In this document: positions 1 through 10,658 of the stretch, piece after piece
Layout of the letters: each line of letters starts with the position of its first letter
Position numbering within the stretch: the stretch's first letter is position 1
Assembly: GCA_027886185.1 (NCBI GenBank)
Contig: WOAB01000124.1
Span: 1-64,000, forward strand
Reading direction: 5' to 3'
DNA length: 64,000 nt
Source: Rheum nobile
Lineage: Eukaryota; Streptophyta; Magnoliopsida; Caryophyllales; Polygonaceae
Translations under genes and position numbers: made by a program
The notes under the pieces: model-generated
What the model was told of the DNA's origin: nothing
The model's database searches: none
The model's input: the letters and a program-made list of their open reading frames with translations, nothing else

Positions 1-1619
1 AAATCATTTGACGCTGGTCACGGGGCAGGAAAAACATGCAGCACTTGAGATGCTGGGTAGACCGTTTCTGAAAATGGCAAGTGTGTTCAGGATATGCAAA
101 CGGTACACCCACCACAAAGTACATGAGATTGGGGGTCACGCTCAACATAGAGCATACAAAGAGGCACCCCCAGATCCAGATCCCAAGTGTTCAGTTGCTA
201 TGAGCAAACCCAAGTTGAGAGGATGAGTAGGATGTCGAGCCAATGACGTTAAATAAGGCATTGTCCGGGAGGCAACCCGAGGTATGTTTTTCTTTTCTTG
301 TTTTTCTTTCTTTGTTTTTGCATTTTCTTTAGTGTGTTTTTGCTTTGTTTTTGTTCTTGTTTTTTGTTCCGACTAACCTGCAGGGAGGAGACCCATGCTT
401 ATTGAAGAAGGTGTTTCCCACACCAATGTAAGTCTCTTCCTTCCCTGCACTAAGTCACTCCCCGAAAAAACCTTAAACGGGGAACAAAAAAAAAAAACCG
501 AAAAGAAAGAAAAAAAAGAGTGGTACCGAAGGCCAGCTGTCCAGAGTTTCCCATGGAGATGGTGCGCATCATGTTGTCAAGGAGGATACACTTGCCCCAC
601 ACATTATTTGGCAACGATGATGGCCCTACAATTGACAGTGATGAGGAGGAACACTAGCGCCCCCACCACGATTACATCTGGGCTCCATCATGTGTTCCTA
701 GAAGGCCGTGCACCTTACTATAATTGTTTACCACTACTCACCAAAGTGGTTCCCTTTTGATTGCACGGTAAGAGAAGATTATAGAGTTGATGAAGACACC
801 CGCCCAACACCAGAGACCTGAGCATTTATTGAGAAGACCGCCAGCGACACCTATAGTGTCCAAGCAGCTTGGCGACGTTTGTGAGTTTTTTTTTGCTTTT
901 CCCTACGCTTATTCTTTTGTCTTTCATTACATTGAGGACAATGCAATCTTTAAGCATGGGGTAGAGTTCTATACTTGCTACGTTGTTGAGGAGAAAAATT
1001 AAAAAATGAAAAAAGCCAAAAACTTGAAAAAAGGCATACATTAGAAATCCTGGGATAGGTCGAAAACCCAAAAGGGCAGCCTAGGCAATAAGCATGTGGC
1101 TTGGACCAGCATTAGGCTGGGGTAATATGTGGTCAAGAGTGATGTGAGCATATGTGAGCCCATCTATTGAAAAATGAAATGAGTGGTTTGGTGGAAACCC
1201 GAAAGAGCGCCTTGGCAAAATGAGTGAAAGAGAAGAAGAGTGAATTTTAGGAATCCTCATTTTTCCTGGCGTGGCGACATAAGAAGAGGTGATATAAGGA
1301 GGATTCGGGTAGGTAACTCTGGGAGGTATAAGAAGATAGATGGGAGATAGGATTAGATTATATTCACTCTATGGTGTTTGGGATAAGCTGGGGGAAGTAC
1401 TCTGCTTTCCTTTTGGCTTGATTGTGGGGGTGTGAGATTTTTGATTGATGTTGTAGTTTATTGTGCTAGGCTTATATTGTATTGGCTGCCTGGAGTTTAT
1501 TGTTGGGTATGACTCTTGGAGATTGAGTTTTCTATGCTTCCTGAAACTTGGGGATTGATTGGAGGAGTAGGTTGACTTTAGCTTACTCGAGGACGAGCAA
1601 GTTTTAAGTATGAGGGATT
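1..1619 (+). mobile_element. Athila-like Ty3/gypsy copy A, 3' internal part
   Basis: This is the 3' end of a plus-strand gypsy element whose 5' part lies outside the window. It opens with a protease remnant and continues as about 1.4 kb of non-coding sequence before an LTR that begins TGATCAGTGC at 1620. The non-coding part contains the conserved block GGGAGGCAACCCGAGGTATG near 269, a poly(A) tract near 486, a PPT-like block near 952 and the final segment with GAGGACGAGCAAG just before the LTR. The reverse complement of 3231-4500 carries the same blocks in the same order, so A and the minus-strand element at 1754-7179 are one family. No RT, RNase H or integrase is seen. The Athila-like assignment rests on the gag/protease type and on the tRNA-Asp primer site of the sister copy. 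Confidence 0.75.
8..226 (+). pseudogene. Retrotransposon aspartic protease, C-terminal fragment
   Basis: The 72-codon frame contains the motif LGRPFLKMA, the flap-side end of gypsy retropepsins, after TGQEKHAALEM. The catalytic D(T/S)G lies upstream of the window or is lost. The frame ends after KPKLRG with no reverse transcriptase behind it, so the pol gene appears deleted after the protease, as in copy B (10313-10640) and the minus-strand element (4540-4752). It would have cleaved the Gag-Pol polyprotein in the virus-like particle. It is non-functional as it stands. Confidence 0.7.
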
Positions 1620-1753
1620 TGATCAGTGCTATTTTGTAGTGCATATCTGGGGGTTATTACCAGGTTTGAGGCACCATTTGGATGGATTTAGAGCACAATC
1701 GTGGATTATGGAGTTATAGTGGAGAAGTGAAGAAATCATGGGATTTATAGAGG

Positions 1754-3210
1754 TGATAGGCGTTGTCGTGACACCTATACAAAATAATCCTAAACAAACC
1801 TAACTAATGTAGTCTGGTAAGTAAGAGTCGAATCCCACAGAGAATCAAATACTATTCCAATGATGTAATGGTATACCAACAAGTAACCAAGGGGGTTGCT
1901 GATTAAAACCAAAATAAATAAAAACAAAGACTTGAAATCAAATTGGAAAAATAACTCAGCCAAACAATATCCACACTTCAGATTGATAGATCGATCATTG
2001 GTTATTCCTAGTCCTCAATACTCATGAAAGTCCTAATCCTGTTCTGAAATAGTTACCAGTCCAACCAGTCTTGATAACCCTAACTATTAAACAAATCCCT
2101 ACTAACCTTCACGATTTAATTCAATAGCAGCAGGAAGTTCAGGAATAGATAGGTACATGCAAGTGTAGCAACCAGTCATACAATTGCATGCAATTAATTC
2201 TCTACACAAACTAAGGGATTTAGATTCTCAACCAGTATCCTCTAATCCTTAGTAGTATGATCAATAACAATATCAACAGGTTGTATGGAAAAGGGGAACC
2301 AATAGCATAATACTAATTTCTCTAGGTTGTCAGACTAGAGAGAACTACTATTAACAATCTAATGATTTCCTAATCAACAAATCAAGGGGAATCGATATAC
2401 GATCAATGAGATTAAGCACGAGAGAAAATTAATACAATCATAGAAAGAGTAAAGGAATAACCTCACAATCCAATCAATCCAAAGGCTTCAATTGTCTGCC
2501 TGAGCAAAAGGGAAAAACAACGATGAATGAAACTAGGTCTAACTACTTTCTCTGTGGCAACTAGGTTTTGAGAATTGGATCCTCTCTAAAAAGTCTTAAA
2601 CCTAACTTAAATACTAAAGTAATAATTCAGAAATAAAGAAAAGAAAAATAACAAACTTGGAAATAAAGTTTCGGAAATAAAATAAAACGGGAATAAGAAA
2701 ACTCGTAAAGACTTTCAGCGCGTCTCCACCGCGGGTGCGGTGGCTCCACCGCCGGGTGCGGCCATTTAACAGAAACTCCAGTTCTCTGACGACCTCGCCG
2801 CGGGTGCGGCAGTGCCCACCGCTGGGTGCGGTGGGATTCCAGTACTTCAGCTTCTGCGACACTTCAGTAAAAACGCCATAACTTTTATTCTCAACTCGGA
2901 TTGCGCTCATATTTTGAGGACGTGTAGTAGACTTCAAGATCTAACTCCTCGAATTGGAATCACTCCATTTGGACATCTGAGTAGAGAGAACGAACCATTT
3001 AAATTCAGCCCACTGTTCTTCTACTCTTCTCTTCACTTCCTTGGGTCTTCTCTTGTGGCTTCCTATGATCTCCAAAACAGCTCAAACACCTCCAAAAACA
3101 CCAAACTTCGCCCCCAAATGCCATACACATGAATGTGTCTAAATCTACCCGAATTGCACCAATAACCCTCTAATAACTCTTACTTAAGCCCTACAAAGTA
3201 GTGCTTATCA
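1754..3210 (-). repeat. 3' LTR of the nested Athila-like element
   Basis: Read on the minus strand, the LTR starts TGATAAGCACTACTTTG (3210) and ends GACAACGCCTATCA (1754). Two pairs of GC dyads lie at 2729-2761 and 2798-2831. About 110 bp further along the transcription direction is a TATA-like TATTTAAG (about 2605-2615). It matches the right LTR over its whole length apart from an end segment (about 3010-3110) that is missing in the right copy. Confidence 0.85.
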
Positions 3211-3230
3211 AACTCCCCCATGCTTAGACC
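3211..3230 (-). other. Polypurine tract of the nested Athila-like element
   Basis: On the minus strand the purine-rich AAGCATGGGGGAGTT directly abuts the TG of the 3' LTR at 3210. This is the expected plus-strand primer for reverse transcription. Confidence 0.8.
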
Positions 3231-4500
3231 TTTGCTCGTCCTCGAGTAAACTAAAAGAAAGTCCACTCCTCCAATGCAGCACCCAAGGTCTCAGGAAGCA
3301 TATCCTCCAACTAAGAGTCACCTAACCCATGCCAAAGCTCCTGGCACCAATCTCATCTACAACACATCCATACTCAACAAGCTTAAGGGGCAAGCAGAGT
3401 ACTTCCCCAAGCTTAACCGAACATCCAATAGTGTGAGTAACTCTAATCCTAGCCTCCATCTATTGCTCCTATGCCTCCCAGAGTGACCTACCCGACAATC
3501 CTTCTTTGACTCCTCTTCTTATGACGCCTCGCCAAGAATAAAGAGAAATCCTAAAATCACTCTCTTCTTTTTCGCTCATTTTGCCAAGGCGCCCTTTCGG
3601 GTTTTCACCAAGCCACTCATATTTTTTTTTCAAAGATGTGCTCACATTATGCTCACGTCACTCTTGACCTCATATTACCCCAGCCTAATGCTGGTCCAAG
3701 CCACCGTGCTTATTGCCTAGGCCGCCCTTTCGGGTTTTCGACCTATCCAGGATTTTTATGTATGCCTTTTTCAATTTTTGGCTTTTTCAATTTTTTTTTC
3801 TCCTACAACGTAGCAAGTATAGAACTCTCCCCCATGCTTAAACATTGCATTGTCCTCAATGTAATGAAAGACAAAAGAATAGAAGCACAGGGAAAAGCAA
3901 AAAAATAACTCACAAACGTCGCCAAGCTACTTGGACACTGTAGGTGTCGCTGGCGGTCTCTCAATAAATGCCTAGGTCTCTGGTGTTGGGCGGGTGTCTT
4001 CATCAACTCTATAATCTTCTCCTACCGTGCAACCAAAAGGGAACCACTTTGGTGAATAGTGGTATAGCATGTATGGCGGGGTTGCACGGCCTTCTAGGAA
4101 CACATGGTGGAGCCCAGATGTAATCATGTGTGGGTTCTAGTGTTCCTTCTCCTCAGCTGTCAATTGTAGGACCATCATCGTTGCCAAATCAAGTGTAAGG
4201 CAATGTATCCTCCTTGACAACATGATACGCACCTTCTCCATGGGAAATTCTGGACAGCTGGCCTTCGGTAAAACTTTTTTTTTTTTTTTTGCTCCCGTTT
4301 AAGGTTTTTTCGGGGGGTGACTTAGTGCAGGGAAGGAAAGACTTACAATGGTGGTAAACACTTCTTCAATAGGCATGGGTCTCCTCCCTGCAGGTTAGTC
4401 GGAAACAAAAACAAGAACAAAAACACACCAAACAAATGCAAAATAAGGAAAGAAAAAAACAAGAAAAGAAAAGCATACCTCGGGTTGCCTCCGGATAGCG
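3231..4500 (-). other. 3' non-coding region of the nested Athila-like element, with a second PPT-like block
   Basis: The region has no coding sequence I can support. It mirrors the 3' non-coding part of copy A (240-1619). A block at about 3829-3866 reads on the minus strand GAGGACAATG followed by TTTAAGCATGGGGGAGAGTT, almost a duplicate of the true polypurine tract about 620 bp further on. The end of the block (about 4470-4500) holds the conserved GGAGGCAACCCGAGGTATG element found just after the protease in copy A. Confidence 0.65.
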
Positions 4501-4539
4501 CCTTAGTTATTGTCATGGCTTGACATTGTGCTACTATGA

Positions 4540-5674
4540 TCATGTGATATCACTCAATCCAGAACACATCACAGACTTACTATCAGGAGGGTGTTTCTTA
4601 TGATCAAATATCTTAAATGTCACCCTATCACCCCCATACTTCACAGACACAATACCTCTACTTATAATGATTCGGATGTTAGCAGTCTTAAGAAAAGGCC
4701 TACCTAACAGTATAGGGGGCACATGCATATCATAACCAATGCCTAACACCACAAATCCACAGGAAAAATCATCTTATTAACCTTTACAAGAACATCCTCA
4801 ACTATTCCTTTCGGAAAAACTTGGATCCATTCACAAATTGAATAACTAAATCAGTTCCAAGCAAAGGTCCAAGATCTAGCAATTTATACCAGAGTAGGGT
4901 AACACATTAATAGATGAGCCCAAGTCTAACATGCAATGATCAAACCTGGAGTAACCTATATCACAAGGAATACTAAACATGTCAGGATCACTACACTTTT
5001 CAGGCAAATGTCTTCCGAATGCAGCAGACACATGTTCATTCAAATTAATTAATCTTGTCAATTTCTTCCTCTTCCTAGGCCAGCATAAGCATTTCATGTA
5101 TTTAGCAAATTTAGGCACAGCATGCATCAGATCAAGTAAATGGAGATTTACCTCATGCTCACCTATGGAGCTGCGCGGCTCCATATTAAGCACCGGCTTC
5201 TTCTTCACTTTTAGCATCTTAGGAAGGTGAGGAGGTGGCTTCCTAGGATCATGAGGTGGAGGAGTGTAATCAACAGGAATCACTTCAAAGGGTATACTCC
5301 AAGAACTGATCCGCAGAAATTTGTCCAAACTTGCGGACGCTGGTCTCAACTTTCTCCTCTGTCTTTTCTCCTTTCAGTTGTGATATGCCACTCACATTAG
5401 CCACTGGGGTCGGTTGGGGTGGTGGCTTTTCAAAATCCTCCTTCATATTTGCCACAACTTGAGCCAACCTTCCAAGCTGAGTTGCCAAACTTCCAACTTG
5501 AGTTGTTAGAAGTTGGATGTTGGAGTTTGTCGCCTGATGAATAGTTATCATGCTCTGCACAAGTGACTTGAAGCCCTCCTCCATTGACGTATATGAACTT
5601 TGGCTCGTCTCTTGAGGCTCAGGATAGTAATGGGGCCAGCCTTGCTGCTGATAGTAAAAATCAAATGCTTCCAT
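4540..5674 (-). pseudogene. Degenerate gag-protease of the nested Athila-like element
   Basis: Three minus-strand frames make up this remnant. 5285-5674 gives a gag segment with a glutamine-rich coiled-coil-like stretch (QLLTTQVGSLATQLGRLAQVV). 4876-5349 gives the gag-protease linker (LMHAVPKFAKYMKCL, then EKCSDPDMFSIPCDIGY) and the protease start with DLGSSINVLPY, the active-site loop (DLGSS in place of the usual D-S/T-G). 4540-4752 gives LGRPFLKTA and the protease tail. Frames are broken between the pieces. The usual gag N-terminal capsid domain and zinc knuckle are not seen, and no reverse transcriptase follows. It is non-functional. Confidence 0.75.
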
Positions 5675-5780
5675 CTGTCAGGATTGAGATCTCAATGAAA
5701 ACAATTAGTAACACAGGTGTGGACTGTAAGATAGGTCCACACAACAGTTGGTAAACAAACACACAATTAGAATAGTAAAT

Positions 5781-5803
5781 TGATTCCCCGGCAACGGCGC
5801 CAA
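5781..5803 (-). other. Primer-binding site, tRNA-Asp type
   Basis: On the minus strand TGGCGCCGTTGCCGGGGAA starts 2-3 nt inside the 5' LTR end. It is complementary to the 3' end of plant tRNA-Asp, the usual primer of Athila/Tat gypsy elements. This fixes the element's orientation and its lineage. Confidence 0.9.
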
Positions 5804-5805
5804 TT

Positions 5806-7179
5806 TGATAGGCGTTGTCGTGACACCTATACAAAATAATCCTAAACAAACCTAACTAATGTAGTCTGGTAAGTAAGGGTCAAATCCCATAGAGAATCAA
5901 ATACTATTCCAATGATGTAATTGTATACCAACAAGTAACCAAGGGGGTTTGCTGATTAAAACCAAAATAAATAAAAACAAAGACTTGAAATCAAATTGGA
6001 AAAAATAACTCAGCCAAAAATATCCACACTTCAGATTGATAGATCGATCATTGGTTATTCCTAGTCCTCAATACTCATGAAAGTCCTAATCCTTGTTCTG
6101 AAATAGTTACCAGTCCAACCAGTCTTGATAACCCTAACTATTAAACAAATCCCTACTAACCTTCACGATTTAATTCAATAGCAGCAGGAAGTTCAGGAAT
6201 AGATAGGTACATGCAAGTGTAGCAACCAGTCATACAATTGCATGCAATTAATTCTCTACACAAACTAAGGGATTTAGATTCTCAACCAGTATCCTTAATC
6301 CTTAGTAGTATGATCAATAACAATCTCAACAGGTTGTATGGAAAAGGGGAACCAATAGCATAATACTAATTTCTCTAGGTTGTCAGACTAGAGGGAACTA
6401 CTATTAACAATCTAATTGATTTCCTAATCAACAAATCAAGGGGAATCGATATACGATCAATGAGATTAAGCACGAGAGAAAATTAATACAATCATAGAAA
6501 GAGTAAAGGAATAACCTCACAATCCAATCAATCCAAAGGCTTCAATTGTCTGCCTGAGCAAAAGGGAAAAAAAACGATGAATGAAACTAGGTCTAACTAC
6601 TTTCTCTGTGGCAACTAGGTTTTGAGAATTGGATCCTCTCTAAAAAGTCTTAAACCTAACTTAAATACTAAAGTAATAATTCAGAAATAAAGAAAAGAAA
6701 AATAACAAACTTGGAAATAAAGTTTCGGAAATAAAATAAACGGGAATAAGAAAACTCGTAAAAGACTTTCAGCGCGTCTCCACCGCGGGTGCGGTGGCTC
6801 CACCGCGGGTGCGGTGGCTCCACCGCCGGGTGCGGCCATTTAACAGAAACTCCAGTTCTCTGACGACCTCGCCGCGGCGGCGGCAGTGCCCACCGCTGGG
6901 TGCGGTGGGATTCCAGTACTTCAGCTTCTGCGACACTTCAGTAAAAACGCCATACCTTTGATTCTCAACTCGGATTGCGCTCATATTTTGAGGACGTGTA
7001 GTAGACTTCAAGATCTAACTCCTCGAATTGGAATCACTCCATTTGGACATCTGAATAGAGAGAACGAACCATTTAAATTAGTATTATGCTATACACATGA
7101 ATGTGTCTAAATCTACCCGAATGGCACCAATAAACCCTCTAATAACTCTTACTTAAGCCCTACAAAGTAGTGCTTATCA
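5806..7179 (-). repeat. 5' LTR of the nested Athila-like element
   Basis: On the minus strand the LTR begins at 7179 (TGATAAGCACTACTTTG) and ends at 5806 (CCTATCA) next to the primer-binding site. The first GC-dyad cluster has three units here (6783-6794, 6803-6814, 6823-6835; exact 20-bp period) where the 3' LTR has two. It also lacks about 80 bp near its start that the 3' LTR has. Confidence 0.85.
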
Positions 7180-8520
7180 AGAGGTTTGAAGTGTATTGAA
7201 GAGTAGAAGAATAATGTGCTGAATTCAAATGGTTCATTCTCTCTACTCAGATGTCCAAATGAAGTGATTCTAATTCGAGGAGTTAGATCTTGAAGTCTAC
7301 TGCAAGTCCTCAAAATATGAGCGCAATCCGAGTTGGGAATCAAACATTATAGCTTTTTACGAAAGTGTCGCAAAAGATGAAGAAGACACCGTCACCGCCG
7401 CCCGCGGTGGAACTGGACGCCCCGCGGTGGACACCCCGCGGTGTAACTTGACGCCCCGCGCCAGAAGCCACCGCGACCCGGCAGTGGATCTCAGAGAAGG
7501 AACTGACGCCCCGCGGTGGGAGTCACCGCCCCGCGGTGGACTTGTTAAGCACCTCGCGGCCAGCGAGATATTTTTCTTATTTTGCATTTTCGGATTTCCT
7601 ATTTTATTTTCTTATTTCCTTTAGTATTATTTCTAGGTTTAGCTTATTTCCTAAGCCTATTAAGACCTCTTTCTAGGTTAAGAGGCGGAGATTTTATATT
7701 TTACTTTACATCAGACTTTTAGCATCGTGTTTCTTTTCATTAGGGTTCATTTGCATCTGAATGAAACACTAATTTCCCTTTGTTCTACTAGACGTTTGAA
7801 GCAATACAGTTGATGTGTTTGTGAGATTTTTATTCCTTGTTCCTATTCTTATATGTGTTGGTTTGATTTTCTTGGTTATATTGAATATTATTTCATTGTT
7901 ATTCTTCATAGCCTGATCAACTAGGTTGAGTAATATTATCAATTGCTAGGGTTTGCATATAGTGGAATACGAGTGCATATCTAGTAGCATACACGATTGT
8001 TGCATATAGTGGAATACGAGTGCGCAATTGTGAGTGAGAATCATTTGCATGTTAAGTAGTAAGGTTTTCTTCTATTTGCATGTATCCTATATCCTTGTGT
8101 GCATTACTATTGCTTTATTAGTGGTAAGGTTTTCTTCCATTGATATTGTAGTAAGTACTATCAACAACTGTCTGAATTGGTAGTTAATCAAGATCAGGGT
8201 GAGAACAACCATAAGAATAGTGAAAGAACTTGGATTTAATAGATTTCTGTGATCAAATTATATCTCTGTATTATGGATCTCGTTCTAGTGGAACTACTTT
8301 CCCCAATCATATTCTCAAATCAACCAAAGCTGTTTACTTTACTGTGTTTGATAATCAAAACCCCCTTGTTACTTTGCATGCTTATAAACACATAGATTGA
8401 TTACTTCCTCCCTGTGGGTTCGACCCTTGCTTGCTTGCTATACATCTGTTTAGTAGGTTTGTTAGAACTTTACTTTGATTAGGCTATTCAATGATATTTG
8501 CATTGCATATTTTAGCCACG

Positions 8521-10650
8521 TCATACTACTTGACCCCAGGGAGCATTGACACGTGGGCCAAGATGAAGAAGGCTTTCTTGGAGAAGTACCTTTCGGCGAC
8601 CAAGCTCAACAGTCTGAAGAGGAGCATTAGCAACATTGAACATCAGGCTACTTAGTCGCTATATGAATATTACGAGCGGTTCAAGAGGCTGATTTCTAGT
8701 TGCCCCTACCATGTCTACTCCGACCAGGACCTCATACATTATTTGTACGGAGGTTTACTTGATGACGAGCGTCAGATTGTAAACGCTACCTGTGGAGGGA
8801 ACATCCTGAACAAGACTCCAGAGCAAGCGTATAAAATTTTCTTTGAGCTATCTGAAGGCTCAAGACAGTTCAACAGGAGGGCGGGCGCCCAATCCGTGAG
8901 AGCTGCAGAATCTCAGCCTAATTCCACTCTATTCTCTGAGATGGCTGAGATGAAAGAGATGATGAGGCAGTACATGATGAAGGGTGGCCAGCAGCAGGTC
9001 AAATCATGTGGGATATTCCAAGACACGATGCATCCAACTGATGCATGTCCCACGCTGCAGGAGCCCACTGCTGAGGTGAATGCAATTGGAGGATATGGCC
9101 CTCAAAGGCCAAGATATGACCCGTACTCCAACACATACAATCCAGGGTGGAGAGATCACCCCAATCTGAGGTACGGGAACCAGCAGAACACTCATCATGG
9201 CCAGGAGAACCAAGAATATCAACAGAGACCGCCACAATTCCTTCCCCGCCCACAACAGTACCATCAGCCTGAGGGTCAACAACAATTTCGAGCTCCTTAC
9301 GACCAAAGACCCCAAGGCTAGAGTTCCAGTGCCCCTACGTCCAGTGAGGACAAGATCAATGCCCTTGTCCAGGGCATGACAACCATGGATAACACGGTGA
9401 ACTCGATGGGGACACAAATTCACCAGTTGACTAACACTATGGCCCAACACCAACAAGAAACGAAGTCCAGTATTCAGAACCTGGAAAAACAAGTGGGGCA
9501 GATCTCTATAGCGGTGAGCAGGTTAGAAGCTCGGGAGTCGGGGAAACTACCATCCCAAACGGTAGTCAACCCGATGGAGAATCTGTGTGCCATGACACTA
9601 AGGAGCGGAGCTAAGGTGGAAGCCAGTCGATCACGACAGAGAGATTTCCGCGACCGCGGAGATGAGAGCCGCGACCGCGGCTTGACCACTGGCGAGGAGA
9701 AGGAAGAAATCGGCGCTATTCCGCGACCGCGGCCAGAATTTCGCGATCGCAGAAAAATCCGCCACGAAGAGGACAAAGTCGAGAGTTTTCCGCGAGCGCG
9801 GCCTGAATTCCGCGATCGCGGAAAAAACACTGAAGAAGGGGAGCTGTTCGAGAGTATTCTGCGACCGTGGACACCAAAACCGCGATCGCGGAAACCCCCC
9901 AGCAGTGTCCGTTCCTCTCGATGACAACCATGATGGGTACGTGCGCCCCAATTTCCCTCCGCTCCAATCAGTAAAGCCTCCCGCACCCTTTCCCGAGGCT
10001 CTGAAGGACACAAGAAGACCAACAAATGATAAGGAACTGTTCGAGACCTTCAGCGAATGCGAGGTAAATATTCCTTTACTCAAGCTGGTAAATAGCATTC
10101 CTCGTTTTGCTAAATTCATGAAGGAGGTCTGCACGCTAAAGAGGAAGAAGGCGGTCAAGGAGAAGAGAAAGGTCCAGGTCAGCGAGAATGTATCCGCTAT
10201 GCTGCAAAAGCGGATACCCAAGAAGCAAGTGATCCGGGGATGTTCACGATTCCATGCAAAATTGGGGATACTTGTTCGACAAGGCATTACTTGATTAGGT
10301 GCCTCTATAAATGTGTTGCCTCTCTCACTATACGAATCAATGGAGGTGGGGCCATTAGAGAAGACGGGGATTGTGATCCAGCTGGCGGATAATTCCTACG
10401 TCTACCCCAAAGGAGTGGTGCAGGACGTGCTGGTAGAAGTGGACAAGTTGGTGTTCCATGCAGACTTCTTTGTGATGGACACGGGGCAGGACAAGGATGC
10501 AGCCTCGGTAATGCTAGGAAGGCCGTTTATGAACACGGCTGGTACCAAGATTGATGTGAGCAGCGGTTCACTCACAATGTAATTCGACGGGGTGAGGGTC
10601 GGATTCAGCATAGATGATGCAAAGCGACACCCTCCGGATGGAGGGTGTCG
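8521..10650 (+). pseudogene. Athila-like copy B: gag and protease, broken
   Basis: The block opens inside gag (YYLTPGSIDTWAKMKKAFLEKYL near 8524-8592), continues through YEYYERFKRLISSCPYH and a Q-rich region, and has in-frame stops (one near 8653, one at 9319-9321). A coiled-coil-like stretch follows (9376-9520), then NPMENLCAMTLRSGAKVE, typical of Athila-type gag. Between 9645 and 9895 five pairs of GC dyads are inserted in the coding sequence. Next come the linker (IPRFAKFMKEVCTLKRKKA) and a protease with MLGRPFMNTAG (10510-10545), which stops at 10580. The gag N-terminus, the primer-binding site and all of RT, RNase H and integrase are missing. Confidence 0.75.
9648..9891. repeat. Five paired GC-rich dyads inside gag
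   Basis: Twelve-base dyads of the form CCGCGAYCGCGG start at 9648, 9669, 9721, 9741, 9790, 9810, 9859 and 9880, with variants at some positions. They form pairs 21, 20, 20 and 21 nt apart. The same dyad pair occurs in the LTR of this copy (11237 and 11257). Confidence 0.85.
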
Positions 10651-10658
10651 CTTTGCAT
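10617..10658. repeat. Perfect 19-bp inverted repeat with 4-nt loop
   Basis: Arms 10617-10635 and 10640-10658 are perfect reverse complements around the loop GGAT. The left arm is the expected coding sequence after the protease (DDAKRHPPD); the right arm is its fold-back copy. It is followed by a 16-bp direct repeat (TAAAGCCAAAAATTGA twice, about 10659-10691). The rest of pol is missing exactly here, so the hairpin marks the deletion junction. Confidence 0.85.

Larger units (their letters stand above)
1754..7179 (-). mobile_element. Complete non-autonomous Athila-like gypsy element (gag-protease only)
   Basis: The element has two LTRs (1754-3210 and 5806-7179), a tRNA-Asp-type primer-binding site (5783-5803), a polypurine tract (3211-3230) and a perfect 5-bp target duplication AGAGG at 1749-1753 and 7180-7184. 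It is inserted in opposite orientation in the LTR of a sister copy. The internal region is only about 2.6 kb and encodes a gag fragment and protease pieces; reverse transcriptase, RNase H and integrase are absent. It must have been mobilised in trans by an autonomous relative. The two LTRs are nearly alike but differ by an extra 20-bp GC unit and by a shortened end segment in the right LTR. Confidence 0.9.
1620..8520 (+). repeat. LTR of Athila-like copy A, interrupted by a nested element
   Basis: The LTR begins TGATCAGTGCTATTTTGTAG at 1620, is cut at 1748/1749 by the element 1754-7179, and resumes at 7185 after the target duplication AGAGG (1749-1753 and 7180-7184). Without the insert it is about 1.46 kb, close to the 1457 and 1374 bp LTRs of the nested sister. 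A GC-rich array of CCGCGG dyads lies at 7400-7540. The 3' end carries the usual motif of a GGGTTCGACCC stretch near 8416. The end is not clean: TTTTAGCCACG near 8510-8520 runs directly into gag codons without a primer-binding site, so the exact boundary (within about 10 bp) is inferred. Confidence 0.75.

Noticed and set aside
9004..10287. Long minus-strand frames of 160-218 codons
   Set aside because: Antisense shadows of gag made possible by the palindromic GC dyads.
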